Of a stretch of 64,000 bases of DNA, positions 1 through 13,100 are shown piece after piece. Position numbers and translations under genes: made by a program. Source of the DNA: Ciborinia camelliae (Eukaryota; Ascomycota; Leotiomycetes; Helotiales; Sclerotiniaceae); NCBI GenBank assembly GCA_025890175.1, contig JANPYM010000008.1, forward strand, positions 1,293,337-1,357,336. Reading direction: 5' to 3'. Every line of letters starts with the position of its first letter. Position 1 is the stretch's first letter. A model generated the notes under the pieces. It was not told where the DNA came from. It worked only from the letters and a program-made list of their open reading frames with translations, and made no database searches.

Positions 1-2
1 AC

Positions 3-272
3 CCATCACAAGCCAACAACTATTTCGCTCAAGCCGGAACTCACCAACAATTTTCCCTTCCTCTTAACAATATGAACATTCCACCAAATCATCCAGGCGC
101 AACAGGTCAACGATACTATACAATCCAACGTGTCAATGGAAATGGTGGCAACGGAAAGGGCGATGGTGTTGCCGGACCTCATAAGCATGATTTGGCAAGA
201 AGTGATGAGATCAAGAAGAATAGTATTTTAAGGTTTCTTCAAAAGAGAGAGAAGGAAGACAAGAAGACTCAG
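3..272 (+). CDS. Partial ORF cut by left edge, unknown product
   Basis: The frame is open from the first bases and reads a polar stretch rich in Asn, Gln and Gly followed by a charged Lys/Glu/Arg end. A good donor (GTAAGAG) follows codon-exactly at 273; without splicing the frame stops at 399-401. The piece is most likely the 3' part of a gene lying mainly left of the window. An in-frame ATG at 72 could instead be a start. No domain is recognised. It could be an N-terminal extension of the next gene, but that gene has its own good start at 530. Confidence 0.35.
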
Positions 273-529
273 GTAAGAGTTTTTAGTTTCACTAGCACCA
301 CTACCCAGCACATAGCACATGGGGAAATGCAACCACAAGACTCTCGTGGTTGCAGTTTCCCCGCTCCACTCATTCAACATTATCCTCTGGCAAATGCATA
401 ACTACATCATTTTAACCATTGGGTGTCTTTGTACCTCATAAGAGCAAACACTTCCGAGAGGTGAAACAGGGGGATTTACCTAAAATATTCCTTGCCTTCA
501 GAAGCAACAGTACCATATCCACTCAACAA

Positions 530-1528
530 ATGGCTAACACAACCGATCAACAGAAAACTTACCACAAGAGAGCCACCGGTCTAGCTTTGAATACTGTCAA
601 GAAACATTCTAAAGAGAATGATTTAAAGCTGTTTGCCAGTTGCTTCTGGTAAGTTCTCATTACATGCAATCCATGTGACATCAATGAAACCTCACTCTCA
701 ACTAACATATCATGTTAGTCCTTTTGTCCAGCGAGTATGGATTGCTTTAGAAGCCAAGGGTATCCAGTATCAATATGTTGAAATTGATCCATACAAGAAG
801 CCTCAATCTTTACTAGAGGTCAATCCTCGAGGATTGGTCCCTGCTATTCGTCATGGAGATTGGGGCTGTGGTGAAAGTAGTGTATTGATTGAATATGTAA
901 GCATTCCATTTACTCGTTCTTCTATGTTAGGATTCGTGACTTCCCTATCGTTGATAATCACACGGGAAATTACTAACCTTTTACAGCTCGAAGATCTTCA
1001 GATCGGTCCAGCTCTTCTTCCCCACGGTGCTCAAGCTAAAGCTCATTGCAGACTTTGGAGTGACCATGTATTTTGACCCAACCCTTTCTTCCTTAGCTCA
1101 TGCCACTAACAATTGTCTAGATTAATCGTAAAATCGTCCCCACCTTCTATCAACTCCTCCAAGCACAAGACTTCAACAAGCAAGCTGAAAGTGCCAGAAA
1201 ACTTCGCGAAGAGATTTCTCAAATCGTCGATGTTTGTGATCCCCAAGGTCCCTTTTTCCTTGGTCCAACTCTCTCTTACACCGACATTCAATTCGCACCT
1301 TGGATTATTCGCTGCAGTCGGGTTCTCAAACATTATCGAGGTTGGCAGGATCCTCAACCGGGTAGTCGATGGGCAATCTGGTTTGATGCGGTCGAGAATA
1401 ATGAGTTTGTAAAGGCAACGATTAGTACGGATGATTTGTATATCGACAGTTATGAGAGATATGCGATGAATAGACCAAATACTAGTGAGTTGGCTGATGC
1501 AGTTAATGGCGGATTTGGTTTACCTTAG
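530..1528 (+). CDS. Omega-type glutathione S-transferase
   Basis: Four exons (530-648, 719-896, 987-1067, 1121-1528) give 261 residues, the usual size for cytosolic GSTs. Splicing of intron 1 creates the codon for the catalytic cysteine: the joined sequence reads CPFVQRVWIALEAKGI, an omega-type active site in a thioredoxin fold. It is followed by the cis-proline region NPRGLVPAI and the ESSVLIEYLED element that binds the glutathione gamma-glutamyl group. The helical C-terminal domain has a clear YTDIQFAPW segment. Omega GSTs act as glutathione-dependent thiol transferases and dehydroascorbate or S-glutathionyl reductases rather than classical conjugating enzymes. The product is probably cytosolic, as no signal peptide is seen. 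The start at 530 precedes the first conserved strand by about 30 residues. The substrate cannot be inferred. Confidence 0.9.
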
Positions 1529-2364
1529 GGGAGGACTGGGTAGTGATAGGGCGCCCATAGGTGGGGGATGTATGTATGAGGGATGAGGGATGAGGGATGA
1601 TGAATGGATGGGAAGGGGAGTTGGTTAATGTCTACGGGATTCGATATGAATCGTTGGGGTGGTAATCGCGCTCTTGATCTTGGCAGCGAAGTGGGGAAGC
1701 TATTCCTAGGGACGCGCCCGACAGATTTGCTTTCATACATTTTCTTGTTTTTGAAGTAAGACATATTCTGGTCCAGGGCAGGTTGAATCATATATAGATG
1801 GTTCTCCGGGTTTTATGCACGTTGGGCTCATAATTATTGGTAGTACGGTACCTAGTTAGTTGAGGCAATTAATATTGTGAAATATGATATTGAATGCATT
1901 GTGATTTGGTGATGTTTATGAGAGAAATATTGGGGTGGGTTGGGTAACTTGGGTTATGGTTAATGTAGCGAGCGGGTTTTCGCGAAGGAGAAGGTCGATA
2001 CATGTGTGATTTTTTTATTAGCGTACAAATTTATAATCTGGCATCAATGAAACACCATCCCCGGTTCTCCATCCTCGGGAGGTCTACTATACTTCTACTT
2101 TCAACCTATCAGAAGAGCTTGATCGAGCCTCTTCCCAATCTCGAAGCATAACCATCTCCCCTAGATCCATCCATCCATCCATCCATCCGCTCATCCATAT
2201 TTCCGCAATCTACCAGCTCCAATCCATCCTTTCCCCACAAACCTCCCGATCGGCTCTATCCGCCCTCTTCGCATTCTCCTTTCTCCTATTTTCTCTTTCC
2301 TGTCTCCTTCGTCCTCCCGATTGCATCCCCTTCCACTGCCCCTCCATCCACCCTTTCCTTCTAA
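1529..2364. other. Convergent intergenic region
   Basis: This spacer lies between the 3' ends of the GST gene and MED16. It holds three GAGGGAT units near 1578-1598 and a CCATCC-type tetranucleotide run at about 2167-2189. No coding potential is seen; it presumably holds both 3' UTRs. Confidence 0.6.
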
Positions 2365-5300
2365 TTACGCAACCATCTCCCCACCCACAAGCGTATCCCA
2401 ATAGCCACCACAAAAGCACCTCCTCTGCTGCATAACCAACCACTGCAACGCGGCTCTTTGATTCAACACATCTTCCATAACCGCCGCACACCTTGCGCAT
2501 CTCCTCCAGCGTTTTGCTGTTGTCGTGGTCGTTGTCGTTCCATTTGTTCCTCCCACTCCAGACGGTGCTGCGACGCCGTAAGCGGCTCCGCTGCCTGCTC
2601 CTCCTGTTATCATTGGTGCTAGGAGAGAACTTGTAGGATCCCCTGTGGTGCCATTTTCGAGGGTTTTACTGGAAGAGCGTTTGGAGGAAGTTTTGGGAGG
2701 ATTGTGTAGCCATGTTTTTCTAAAACAATCCATGGTTACTCCCGAATTCCTCCTTTTCTCCATGGATTCCTCATCCTCGTCTACTTCGAGCATTGACAGA
2801 TCTGCAAAGAAGAGGTTTGCAGGGTCAATTTCGAGACGGATGTTGGATAGGTAGCCGGGTCCTCCGTTTACACTAGTTGCTGTGTTGGCATCACCATTCT
2901 TCTCGTTATCTTGTACTCCTGCGAAGAGTTCGATGATGACTGGTTTGAACACCATTGGAATTTCTCCCCCGAAAAGCATTTTAATTTCGAGATTATTACG
3001 TGATGGTCCCGTTGGGTTGTTTCCTGAGAGTGGGGGTTTGTGGTTTGCGTATGCAGATTTTATGGAGGAAGTTAGGGATGAGAGAAGAGTTTCGAAAATT
3101 TTTATGCGGACTATGCTGTTATTTGTCAAATTGGCAATTTGCACGTAAGCCGTTCTCAGTGCCGGAGAAATAATTTGTTGCCCTGGTCCTCCAGGTTGGT
3201 TTTGGGCATGGGTGCTAGTGGCGATAGCTTTGCGGGCTACGTAGTCGAGATGTTGAAGGCGACGACAGATGGCAGTGAGAAAACCACGGGTGGGAGACGA
3301 TAGGAGGAGGTGGAGGCAGATGTTATTGGTGGCGTGGAGATGAGTTAAGAGGCCAGGAAGGGAGAGTTTTGTGGGGTTCGTTACGGAAATATTTGAGGGG
3401 AGGGTGCTGGGGAGTTCGAGAAGGGTATCAGTTATCCAAGCCATGAGATCGAGAACCCAGCGGACGGAACCAGCGAGGGCGCTTATTACCTCTGAAGATA
3501 CTATTAGCTTTTTGAAACAATGAGATGGAAATAGTAAATACCTGGGTCATCTAGGGGTGTTGAGGTCTTCTCATTAGTTGGACCGGGAACTTTCATGTTT
3601 GCGGCCATAGTGACAAGCACAACGATATTCCGCAATTGTAGAACGAGCCACGAGAATTTCCCAGTAAACTTTCGCGGACTGAAATCTCCTTTGAAACCTA
3701 ATGAGTTTTGAATGCTAAGGCACAATTGTATTGTAACATTTCGTATTAAGACATCATAATGTGATTCTTCGGAATAATCAACATTAATCTTTAGAATCTT
3801 GGCTAGTTCATTGAGCCAGTCATATGGAAGGTCTTAAATAAGTCAGTCAATGAACAAAGTATTTAACTACACCACCAAACTTACTGTTTTTTGCCTTTGC
3901 AAAATTGTGGGCAGTAGCAACTATATCATCATAGTTTATAGCCATTGTAACTGACGTAGAACAAGATAACGATAGAGCAGCTATCATCGCAGCATACCGT
4001 GCTATATTCCATTAGCATACTTTTCTCTGGATAAATGAAATAACAACATACGATCTTCCATACTTGACCCAATTTCTCCTAGATGGTAGTCTAATTGTTT
4101 CCATTTGACCTTTCCATCATTTCTAATTTGAACCAATGAGCAGGTACTTGGGGATAGCGCAACTTGTAAACCTAAAAAAGTATTAGAAAATAATTCCATT
4201 TAGTACAATTGACACCCACAAGGCTCGTCTTCGGTATAGGAGAATCCGATTTGGGAGAGATGAAAAACTCGATTCAAATCACCATCATTAAATGTTTCAA
4301 TCATAGTGGTTCGATCTCGGTAATCGACTGAACTATCGCTATATGCAAAGCAGACTATCTTTCCAAGATATATTGTTTGCATGGCAACAATGATTTTATT
4401 GACTGTGAAACTTTCAAGTTTCTTAAGCTGTGCAGTAACCTACGAATGTGAGCGCAATTTATACCAGGTGAAGCATGTTACTTACCCCGGGTTTCGTTGG
4501 TTGTGAACCATCGGTATTCTTACGCGATGACAAATGCTCAAAGGCAGGATGTACAGGTTGCTGACTTCTTTCCCTGAATTCCCATCTATCTACAGTGGAA
4601 TGGACCTCTTGATTGTAATGAGACGTCGATCCAGGTAAATAGGAGCGGACGGCCACAACGATTGGAAGTGTGATATAATTTTTACTATCCCCACATGGTG
4701 ATAAGAATTCTAGGTGAGAAAGCTGTACCATTGATGATTCCAAATGAGAGGCATTCAAAGTATCTCCAGGAACATCGTGCAACCAACTTGTTACAGTGAG
4801 AGGCCTCGTTTTTAGCGATGGGTTCAAGGGGATCGTCAATGGATTTACTTTTTCTTGCGCTTGAGGAATACCCCAGTCTATACCAGCTCGAATTATACGC
4901 AACTGCTTCGATCCAGTTGCAAGTGCGATCAAAAGAGAGGGGGCTGGTACTGAAATTAGTCAAATTTCCTGGGGTTCGGACACTAGCACTTACTTCTCTC
5001 TGCACATATTGCTGCGTGGGTGATCAAATCATCAGATGAAACAATGCTCTCAAGTTCTGTATGTGACTCGAACCATTTATTATTGTTTTGTAGCCACAAG
5101 AGTCGTAAAGACCCATTTGTAGTGACATATACAAATGCAGACCTTGTGTGACTTGGATGCGTAGGTCCGAGAATGGGAGCCTGAGAAGCATCGTACCGAA
5201 TCCCCGATGCCTCCTTGACAGCTGGACCATGCTGAATGGTCTGCTTGAAGGAAGGTTAGAACAGTGAAGAATCGATTACAAGGGATTTCTTACCGACCGA

Positions 5301-5857
5301 CCCTGAAATGTGCCTAGATTCAACCAGAAGGAACCTACAACTGCATGTAGATCATCGGCAGAATCTGAGCTACAAGGGCGACACATTATAGGCTTATTTA
5401 ATGAAGAGAATATTTGCAAAATAATCACACGGCCAGCAGAGTCGATGACTGCCAATTCTGAACCAGTGGGACTCCACGAAAGGTGTTTTAATGGACCACC
5501 ATCGAGGTTGTTCGTCAATGGAGGTATTACCGTGGGTTCACTTAAACCCCACGTACCATTTTCAGGGTGACACCGTAGATTCCTCAACTCTAGACCAGTT
5601 CCATTTGGCGTTATAGAAGCAATGCTTCCCCATTTGGACCAAGCAATACCTCTTCAAGTGGTAAAGTTAGTAATGCAAAATATTGACGTCATTGGTTTCT
5701 CTTACTGGCAACACCCACTTCCTCTCAGCTCATCAATCCTTTGGTGAAGTTCTTTTGAAGGTGGTGGCCGCGATGGTAAAGATAATCCGGCGCCATCACC
5801 AAAGAGGTCATCCATATCAACTTCCATATTGTCGACGTCTTCCATCATGAGTGGCAT
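2365..5857 (-). CDS. MED16: Mediator complex subunit 16 (Med16/Sin4)
   Basis: This is a multi-exon gene (about nine exons). Those fixed with confidence are 5857-5706, 5651-5294, 5243-4994 and from 4949; the last exon runs to 2365. The product is a tail-module subunit of the RNA polymerase II Mediator, which receives signals from DNA-bound activators in the nucleus. The N-terminus is acidic (MEDVDNMEVDMDDLFGDG). A beta-propeller-like WD region follows, with LKHLSWSPTGSELAVID and AWSKWGSIASITPNG, and then the helical region (NYDDIVATAHNFAKAKN). The C-terminus carries a small cysteine cluster (RRCARC and, later, RCFCGGYWD) that looks metal-binding, as in other fungal Med16 proteins. A Gly/Ala/Thr-rich linker with a run of threonines precedes the cluster. 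Start choice: the first ATG (5857) before the acidic segment; ATGs at 5848 or 5845 are possible. The join near 4200 is the least certain splice. Confidence 0.9.
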
Positions 5858-7320
5858 AGCCTTTTGGCGATACGTACGGTAAGTGGTAATACTACGGTAG
5901 GCAAATTTAATTATAAAATCATCAGTATCTTAAGATCACGAGAAGAGAGGGTTGATTATTGATTATTATGATATGAAGTGTCCTTCGGAATTAAAAATGA
6001 GGATATGTGATGATAAGTTTGGAAGGCTGCGGCGGTGATCAAGAAAATGGATGAGGTTGAAAGTTCCAGCCTCCATGCAATGCAGCCTTGTTCATGTTCA
6101 TGTGAAGAGGCCAGGTGAAGAGAGAAGCGAGAAACAAGGGTTTGCATGAGAAAGGATAGGCTAGTAAGGATTTAGCGGGAACGCTAGACCGAAAGGGATT
6201 GATGAGTGGATGCGGTGAAGATGTTGCTGGGTGAATGAAGAAATGGAATGAAGCGTCATTATTATTGCTGGGGGGTGGGGAAGAAGAAGAAGAAGAAGAA
6301 AAAGAAAAGAAAAAGGAAAATGATTATAAACAATGAGAACAATGAACAATAAACAATTAAACAAATAATGCAAACGTAAAAAAAGAGATAAAGAGAGGGG
6401 GGTTTGAAGCCCTAAGTTTATTAGTTCATTGAATTTCTTTATTAGTAAATGTTATAATTGTAATTAACATAATCAATCAAATGGATACTAAAGTATCTCT
6501 AAAATGAAGTCATTTTTATCCTAATAAGGTACAGTTCATGTGCTACCTACTACCTCCAGCTAACTACTGTACTGTTACTGTGGCTAGGTACCTTAGGTGG
6601 TAGATACTGAGTCAGTCCCGACCCTAAGATGTGAGTAATAGCACAGCACAGGCATATACAGTACTTATGGGGTAGGTATCTACCGGTCTTAATAAGCCGA
6701 ATGACCGACCGACCTAGACATTCCTAGGACATTAAAATCAATCTGGAGAATGGGAACAAATAGGTACATAGATAGATAGATAGATAAATAGATATATCCT
6801 CATCAATAGTATCAAAGCGATTCCATTCACAATAATAGATAGAAATCCAATATAAGAAGTGAATATTCTCTCCGATTGTCCTCTTTTTTTAATTCCTATT
6901 ATTCTTGACATAAGAGGATTGCACTATTACATATTGGGGTCCGATAATCCTCTGATCTCGCCCGGTTTCTGGTACAATAATGATAAAGACCTTTTTTATT
7001 ATGATATGATTGTGATTAGCCGAGACCAATCCAGAATACACTACTACAGTAGTAGGGACTAATAACTCCAGGCCTACCTACCTTGATATAACAATTGCGT
7101 CCTTCCTTGCATTCTCCATTCTCCATTCTCTTTCCAAACCCACCTTCTCGAACCACGAACAAATTCATTCAACTCAACAACTTCTTCCCAATCCATTTGA
7201 ATTGGCACTCGAAGAGATTCCCTACATTCCATTAAGACAAAAAATGATTACTCGGAGTCATTAGAATATCCCCCTTTTTTAATACTTCACCTAATTCCCA
7301 ACTTTCAATTACCCGGAATC
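5858..7320. promoter_or_regulatory. Divergent promoter region MED16 / sirtuin
   Basis: About 1.46 kb lies between the start codons of two divergent genes. It contains a GAA-rich purine run at 6283-6312, a GATA tetranucleotide run at about 6769-6794, and several TAGGTA/TACCTA words. Pyrimidine-rich DNA (7100-7200) lies just upstream of the sirtuin start. No ORF is convincing. Confidence 0.5.
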
Positions 7321-9274
7321 ATGAACAGCTCATCGCCTCTATCTTCTCCTCTCACCAGCGTGGGCACCATATCACAGCCACCATCACCCTCTCCAACTCG
7401 CGATTACCCCTCTCCGCCATGTAGCAGTGTGCCAGATACTAGAGTGCCATCTGAAGCAGGTGATGCTCCAGATGGCGACGGTCCTCCACCTGCCAAACGG
7501 CGCAAGATAACGCAACCCAAGCCCAGAACAACCGAGTATCTCGACCTGCGCAATTTCGGTGGGGGTTCAAAAGAAGAAATATTACACCAAGAAACACAAA
7601 TGAAGCGTTTGGTAGGAGTTCTGCGAGGCAAGAGGAAGATTGTGGTAGTGGCTGGTGCTGGTATTTCAGTTTCTGCTGGAAGTATGTCACCTTAATTCCT
7701 CAACGCCAATCCCTGCTAACAACATGACAGTACCTGACTTTCGATCCTCAACCGGCTTATTCTCTAGCCTTCGAACTCAACATAAATTAAAATCATCTGG
7801 GAAGGAACTTTTTGACGCGTCGGTGTACAAAGACGATTCTTCAACAACCTCTTTCCACTCCATGGTTCGCAAGCTGTCCCACTTGACAAAAAATGCGAAA
7901 CCTACACCCTTCCACCACATGTTAGCCACGCTCGCAGAAGAAGGCAGATTATTGCGACTTTACAGTCAGAATGTGGATGGAATTGACACCGCACTAGAGC
8001 CGCTCGCCACCAAGGTTCCATTGAATGGTAAAGGACCATGGCCCAAGACGATTCAGCTTCATGGAGGCCTAGCTAAGATGGTTTGCTCAAAGTGTGGTCA
8101 CCTGCAAGACTTTGATGGTGCACTTTTTGAAGGTCCAGAAGCGCCAGATTGCGACAATTGCATTGAAATTGACTCGGTCAGAATTGCCGCAGGTTCGCGA
8201 AGGCACGGGATTGGCCGGATGCGACCTAGAATGGTTTTATATAACGAATACAATCCAGACGAGGAAGCAATTGGGGCAGTCAGTGCAGCGGATTTGAAGA
8301 AAGTGGCCGATGCAGTTATTGTTGTTGGAACGAGTCTTAAAATTCCAGGGATTCGCCGCCTGGTTAAGGAAATGTGTAGCACAACTCGGGATCGCAAAGC
8401 TGGTTTTACTGCCTGGATAAATCTGGATGGTGAGCCTGGTGGTCCTGAATTTAAAGATTGCTGGGATTTGATCGTCCGAGGAGAGTGCGACGAGGTCGCT
8501 CGCCATGTTGGCCTGCCAAAATGGAACGATAAGGATCTGGGCCAATACACTATGGTTACAAACGAAGTTGAAGCTGCAAAGAAACGTGGAATTGACAAGA
8601 TACTTGTCACACCTGCTCGCAGTTCTGCAGCCGCAGATGCATTCCCCACACCTGGAGCCAGCCCGCGAGTTCAATCCCCGACGCCTACAAACGCTTTCTC
8701 AAAGTTGAAGGCAATTACAAAACCAAATGGGCCAGGAGAAAAAGCAACTGCCACAAAACTAGGAAAAAGGAAGGCGCCTGCCGATGCAAAGGTCAAGAAA
8801 CCGAGGGCACCACCAAAGCCAAAGGCAAACTCGAATCTGAAGAAGCAAATTTTACCGGGAGAGAATCTGAAGCTCACTATGGCTACTACCAAATCATTGG
8901 GTGCTGGGGAAGCCAACAACGCGAAGAAGGAAAATCAAAGAAAGAAATTACCATCGAAGCCCGAAATAATCGAACCAGCGAAATTGGAGAATCCATTCTT
9001 AGAATCAACTACTACCACCTCGTTATTCCCAAATCTCAAGCCCGTTGTACCAGTTGTGGCAATACCGGTACCTACTATTCGTCAAGAAACTACTCCTCGC
9101 GCGACGGTCGAATCATCGCCGCTATCTGACATCACCAATGTTTCTCAGACGTCTAGTCCTTCGGGAAATCCTTCTGAAAGTCCCTCGGGCAATCCAACTA
9201 TTACAGCTTTTGATCGCAAAAAAACAATCTCGCCCACCTCAAAACCCAGGGGATGGGACCGCTTCATTGATTGA
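7321..9274 (+). CDS. hst4: NAD-dependent protein deacetylase, Hst3/Hst4-type sirtuin
   Basis: Two exons (7321-7681, 7731-9274) give 634 residues. The intron is removed exactly within the NAD-binding motif, giving GAGISVSAGIPDFRS (about residues 112-126). QNVDGID follows, then the catalytic histidine in IQLHGGLAKMVC, the zinc site CSKC...CDNC, RPRMVLYNEYNP, and VVGTSLKIPG. The large spacer between the zinc pairs and the RPRMVLYNE stretch fits the Hst3/Hst4 class, which removes acetyl from histone H3 K56 in the nucleus and affects genome stability and, in Aspergillus (HstD), secondary metabolism. The first 100 residues are Pro/Ser-rich with a basic AKRRKI patch. The last 200 are Lys/Pro/Ser-rich and probably disordered, with several basic clusters that could act as nuclear signals. 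Assignment to Hst4 rather than Hst3 is by resemblance only. Confidence 0.9.
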
Positions 9275-10120
9275 AATAACGCTCAGTTCTATAGTTCTAT
9301 TCAACACTTAATCCCTTCCCCGCCCCCTCCCATTTTGTACATAATACTTTTTTTGTTACATTACCCATCCACTACAAAACATTCGCATTTTTGTAATAGA
9401 CGGCTTACAATCTTCCTTCCTATCATAAACCTGCATGGTTTATTAGAGTCTCCGGCGTTCTTCGATACATGATCATACGAAATGTTATGACATGGTGTGG
9501 TACTAAGTCACATTATAAACGGCGTATTGGGTTTCATAATCAGATATATGCACGGATGGTTCGCGTGTATCTGCATATTAGCATAACATATGTGCATAAG
9601 ATACAGATAATCCTGTAACCTTACATTTGATTTTTCGAAAAGTCACTACTCGAGCTACCGAACAAAGGGTGGTGTTTTCGTTCTCTTTCTTTCTGTTCTC
9701 TCTTCTAATTCTCGATACATGAGAGGAATATGTGGTTGGTTGGTGTTTTATCTTGGTAGGCGGGTGGATGGGGAATTGTCATTTTTGGGGATGATGGCAT
9801 GTGGTGGGACTCCGGGAGGCATTACTTTTACGGATTTGGGTACATACAAAATTGGGTGGTAGATGGGCGGATGCGATCATTATGACCTTGGGACAAGAAA
9901 GAAAGGGGGAAAGGGGAAATCGGGAATGAGAATCGGGAGTGAGAATCCGAGTACAGGGAGGGAATCCATAGAGTATATGCTCAATACACGGTCTCGAGAT
10001 ACCTGTATATACATAGTCTAGTTGTCTAGCTACTCACGTCGATGTTCGACGTTTTCGTCTTGATATAATTCAACGTTATGATTTCAGCGGCTCGAGAGAT
10101 CTGTTCTTGATTTCTTTTCT

Positions 10121-10149
10121 TTTCTTGTCTTGTCTTGTCTTGTCTTGTC
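10121..10149. repeat. TCTTG pentanucleotide microsatellite
   Basis: Six nearly perfect TCTTG units follow a TTTTC-rich lead-in. Further single TCTTG units occur nearby (10229-10243), suggesting slippage growth in a pyrimidine-rich stretch. Confidence 0.85.
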
Positions 10150-13100
10150 AAGCTTGGAGTTCAGAATTCGGAATCCAGATGTATGTATGTCATCAGAGCA
10201 CTCCGTAATACTTGGTTGGTATCTTGATATCTTGTCTTGTCTTGTTGGCGTTGGTGGAAGTGGAGGCTATGTAGGTAGGTATAGTAGGTATGGTATATCA
10301 TAGTATAGCATAGATAGTATAGTAGGTCTAGTATATTCCAAGATGAAGGGAAACGAAGGGAAACGAAGCGAAGATGAAGGGAAAGGCTAGGGGATTTTTA
10401 ATACACTGGGGTGAAGATGTTGTAGGTGTGTTGTTTTTCTTCTGGAGAGTGGAGAGTGGAGATTGGGAGGTGTATTTGGAGGTGTATTTGGAGGACGAGA
10501 GGAGGGGCCTTAGATGGGGGATGGGAGATGCGGGATAGAGGGTAGGGAAAAGGTGATAAAGGATGGAATGGTGGAAGATTGATGGGCGGGGTTTCTTTTT
10601 GATCGTCATGGTTGGGAATTGGGAAGTGGGGATTGGAGATTCCCAAAGTAATAAGTGTGGCTTCTTTTCTGAGATTGGTGGTTGGTGGTTGGTAGTTGGT
10701 TACAGGTGTTCGATCTGGTTTCGAGGGGGGTTATGGGATGGGATATCCCGGAAAGGGAAAGGGGACGGAGGGGAGAGAGTAGTGATATCTAAGTAAGTAT
10801 TAAAAATTTCACACAAGATCTACTGCGTCAGTTTATGGGATTTATTATTATTATTATTATTGCTACAGTGCAGTAGTAGAGTTTTATTATCATTTTCCAC
10901 TAAGGACTTTTATTATCGAGGTTTTTCCTGTTGATTATATAGTGTTGGTTTTACCAATTGCTTTTTCTTGGGGTATTTTTGTGCGTTTGTTTGCTGATGA
11001 TGATTTATTGGTATTAATACTGTGGAGGAATTTCTTTTGGAGGGGGTTCATAATGGTTATTTATTTATTTGCTTACCTACTTAGCTGTACCTAAGGTATT
11101 CTTTTGATGATTGGAGAGAGGACCTCGAAGATCGGGGAACTTTGATCTGTGTATCTTGTTTCCTGTCTTGTCATCTTTTCATATCGTACTTGGAAAGTTT
11201 TGGGATGTGATGTGATGGAATGGAAGTTTTTTACTCTGTCTCTCCCCCTTTCTAGAACCCCGATAGTTCATCTTCACAATAATCTTACACTTTCTTATAA
11301 GGCAATAGGAATACCTCGTATGACTGTCTTTTGCCTCCCTTATACCAGATATCGTTGATGCTAGTAGTGTATCCTCCATCCAAGATTTTATACGTTAGGG
11401 CAATTACCTCGAGATTGAAGAAAGGACAAGTTGTGCATACTATAAAACTACCCTCTGGGGTAAGGAGTAAACTTTCTTATATATGTCATGATTGTTTGAA
11501 AGCCAAAGGTTTCCCAATTAGGGAGTAGGGAGCAGGGACTAGGGACTAGGGACTTTGGATTACTGCAGATAGTTTCGTAGTTTCGTGGAGAGATTGGATT
11601 TCGTTTGTGGTTTTTGGAGAGATATATAACTTGCGGTAGTTCCTAAGAATAGCGAAGGTTGTGCATTATGATATCAGTCGAGCGAATGATTTATTTCGGT
11701 GGTATTTTCTACTCGTAGATTCAACAATAATTAGATACCTACCTATCTAAAGCAATATCGAAGGGTATTCTTGTTGTCATTTCAATATAACCGATCAGTG
11801 GGTTTGTTATACAAAGAGAAGGCCCTTGCTGGAGTTTCTCGCAGATCTTCCTTGCGGAGAAGTCTATAGTATTACCAGAATGGTGAGCTGGTAGGGGTCT
11901 CGGAATCAAAGAGTTGGGACCAAGTTTCTCCTGTACTGGATTTCCTTTCGAATCTAATCGATTTGTTGTTGGATCTTTCACTGGCGTTTTCGGAAAATGG
12001 GTTTATACTATTCTGTTTTGATTTTTATGGGGCTGGGTGCTGGGAGATCATGCGTGGGAGGAGATCTTGATGATATGGCTAGTGGGTGGATTGCAGTCTT
12101 TCAGGAACTCGCCGTTCATAGTTAATGGTGTTCATACCCACTATTAGATATCCACTATCTAAGTCCATAATCCGAAATTATAGTCATTATTGGGGTATAT
12201 ATACCAGGTAATTCGTTAAGTGTTGGGATTTCTATGTGAGCAATGAAATACACGTCGTGGTGATGGTAACAGGGTCGTGTTCTGAGACTGTCTATTTTGA
12301 TAGAAAGATCAAAATTGGTTTTGGAGATGTAGCTTATACATCAAAAGGATTTTAAGCAAGAGGACTTGAGGTTTTAGGGAGAAGCTCTAGGCGTCTGTCT
12401 ACATGGTGAAAATGCGTCGATGAGAGTGGTGATGACAGTGAAAAGAAAAGATGGGAATATGAAGATCAACAAGAAAACACTTTCTGCCATAACAAACACC
12501 AACTAGACAAAAGATCCCTCCTCCTTCCCCCCAATCATCGTTGAGTTTCAAAGAATACCTATGCAACGTTTGAAAGTTTGACCATCAAGTGTGGAGCCAC
12601 GCGAACACCCTCTCATGGATGCTTTTTTTTCTAGTGTATCGAACTCCCATCCCAAACTTGATGCTCGCCTTTTATATACCCTCACAACAAATATTTTAAC
12701 CGTGAGATTTCGACTAGACGCTGCTCATATTTTGCGCTCCAATTTTCTCCGTGCTGTAGAAGTTGCGTGGTTGAAATGGCTTGGTCTTAAGTCCACTTAA
12801 GTCATTGGCTCGTTACATCACATCAAACAATGTTTTCAAGTTATGCGATAAATAGCTACTGAGGTCATAAATAACTGGTTCTGGACTAACTATTGAAACT
12901 CCTTTCACCTCGACGGCCAATAGAAGATAAGGAAGAGGAATAAATATGCCTGTTCGGAAACCGAGGGTGGACATTCGTGCGTGCTGTTTCTTTCTTTCTC
13001 CGGGAAGGATTAGCCGTGAGATGTGGTATGTTATGATATATATAGCTCTGGTGGGATGGTATGATGATGTGAGTCGGTTTGTTTCTGTTGTCATAATTAC

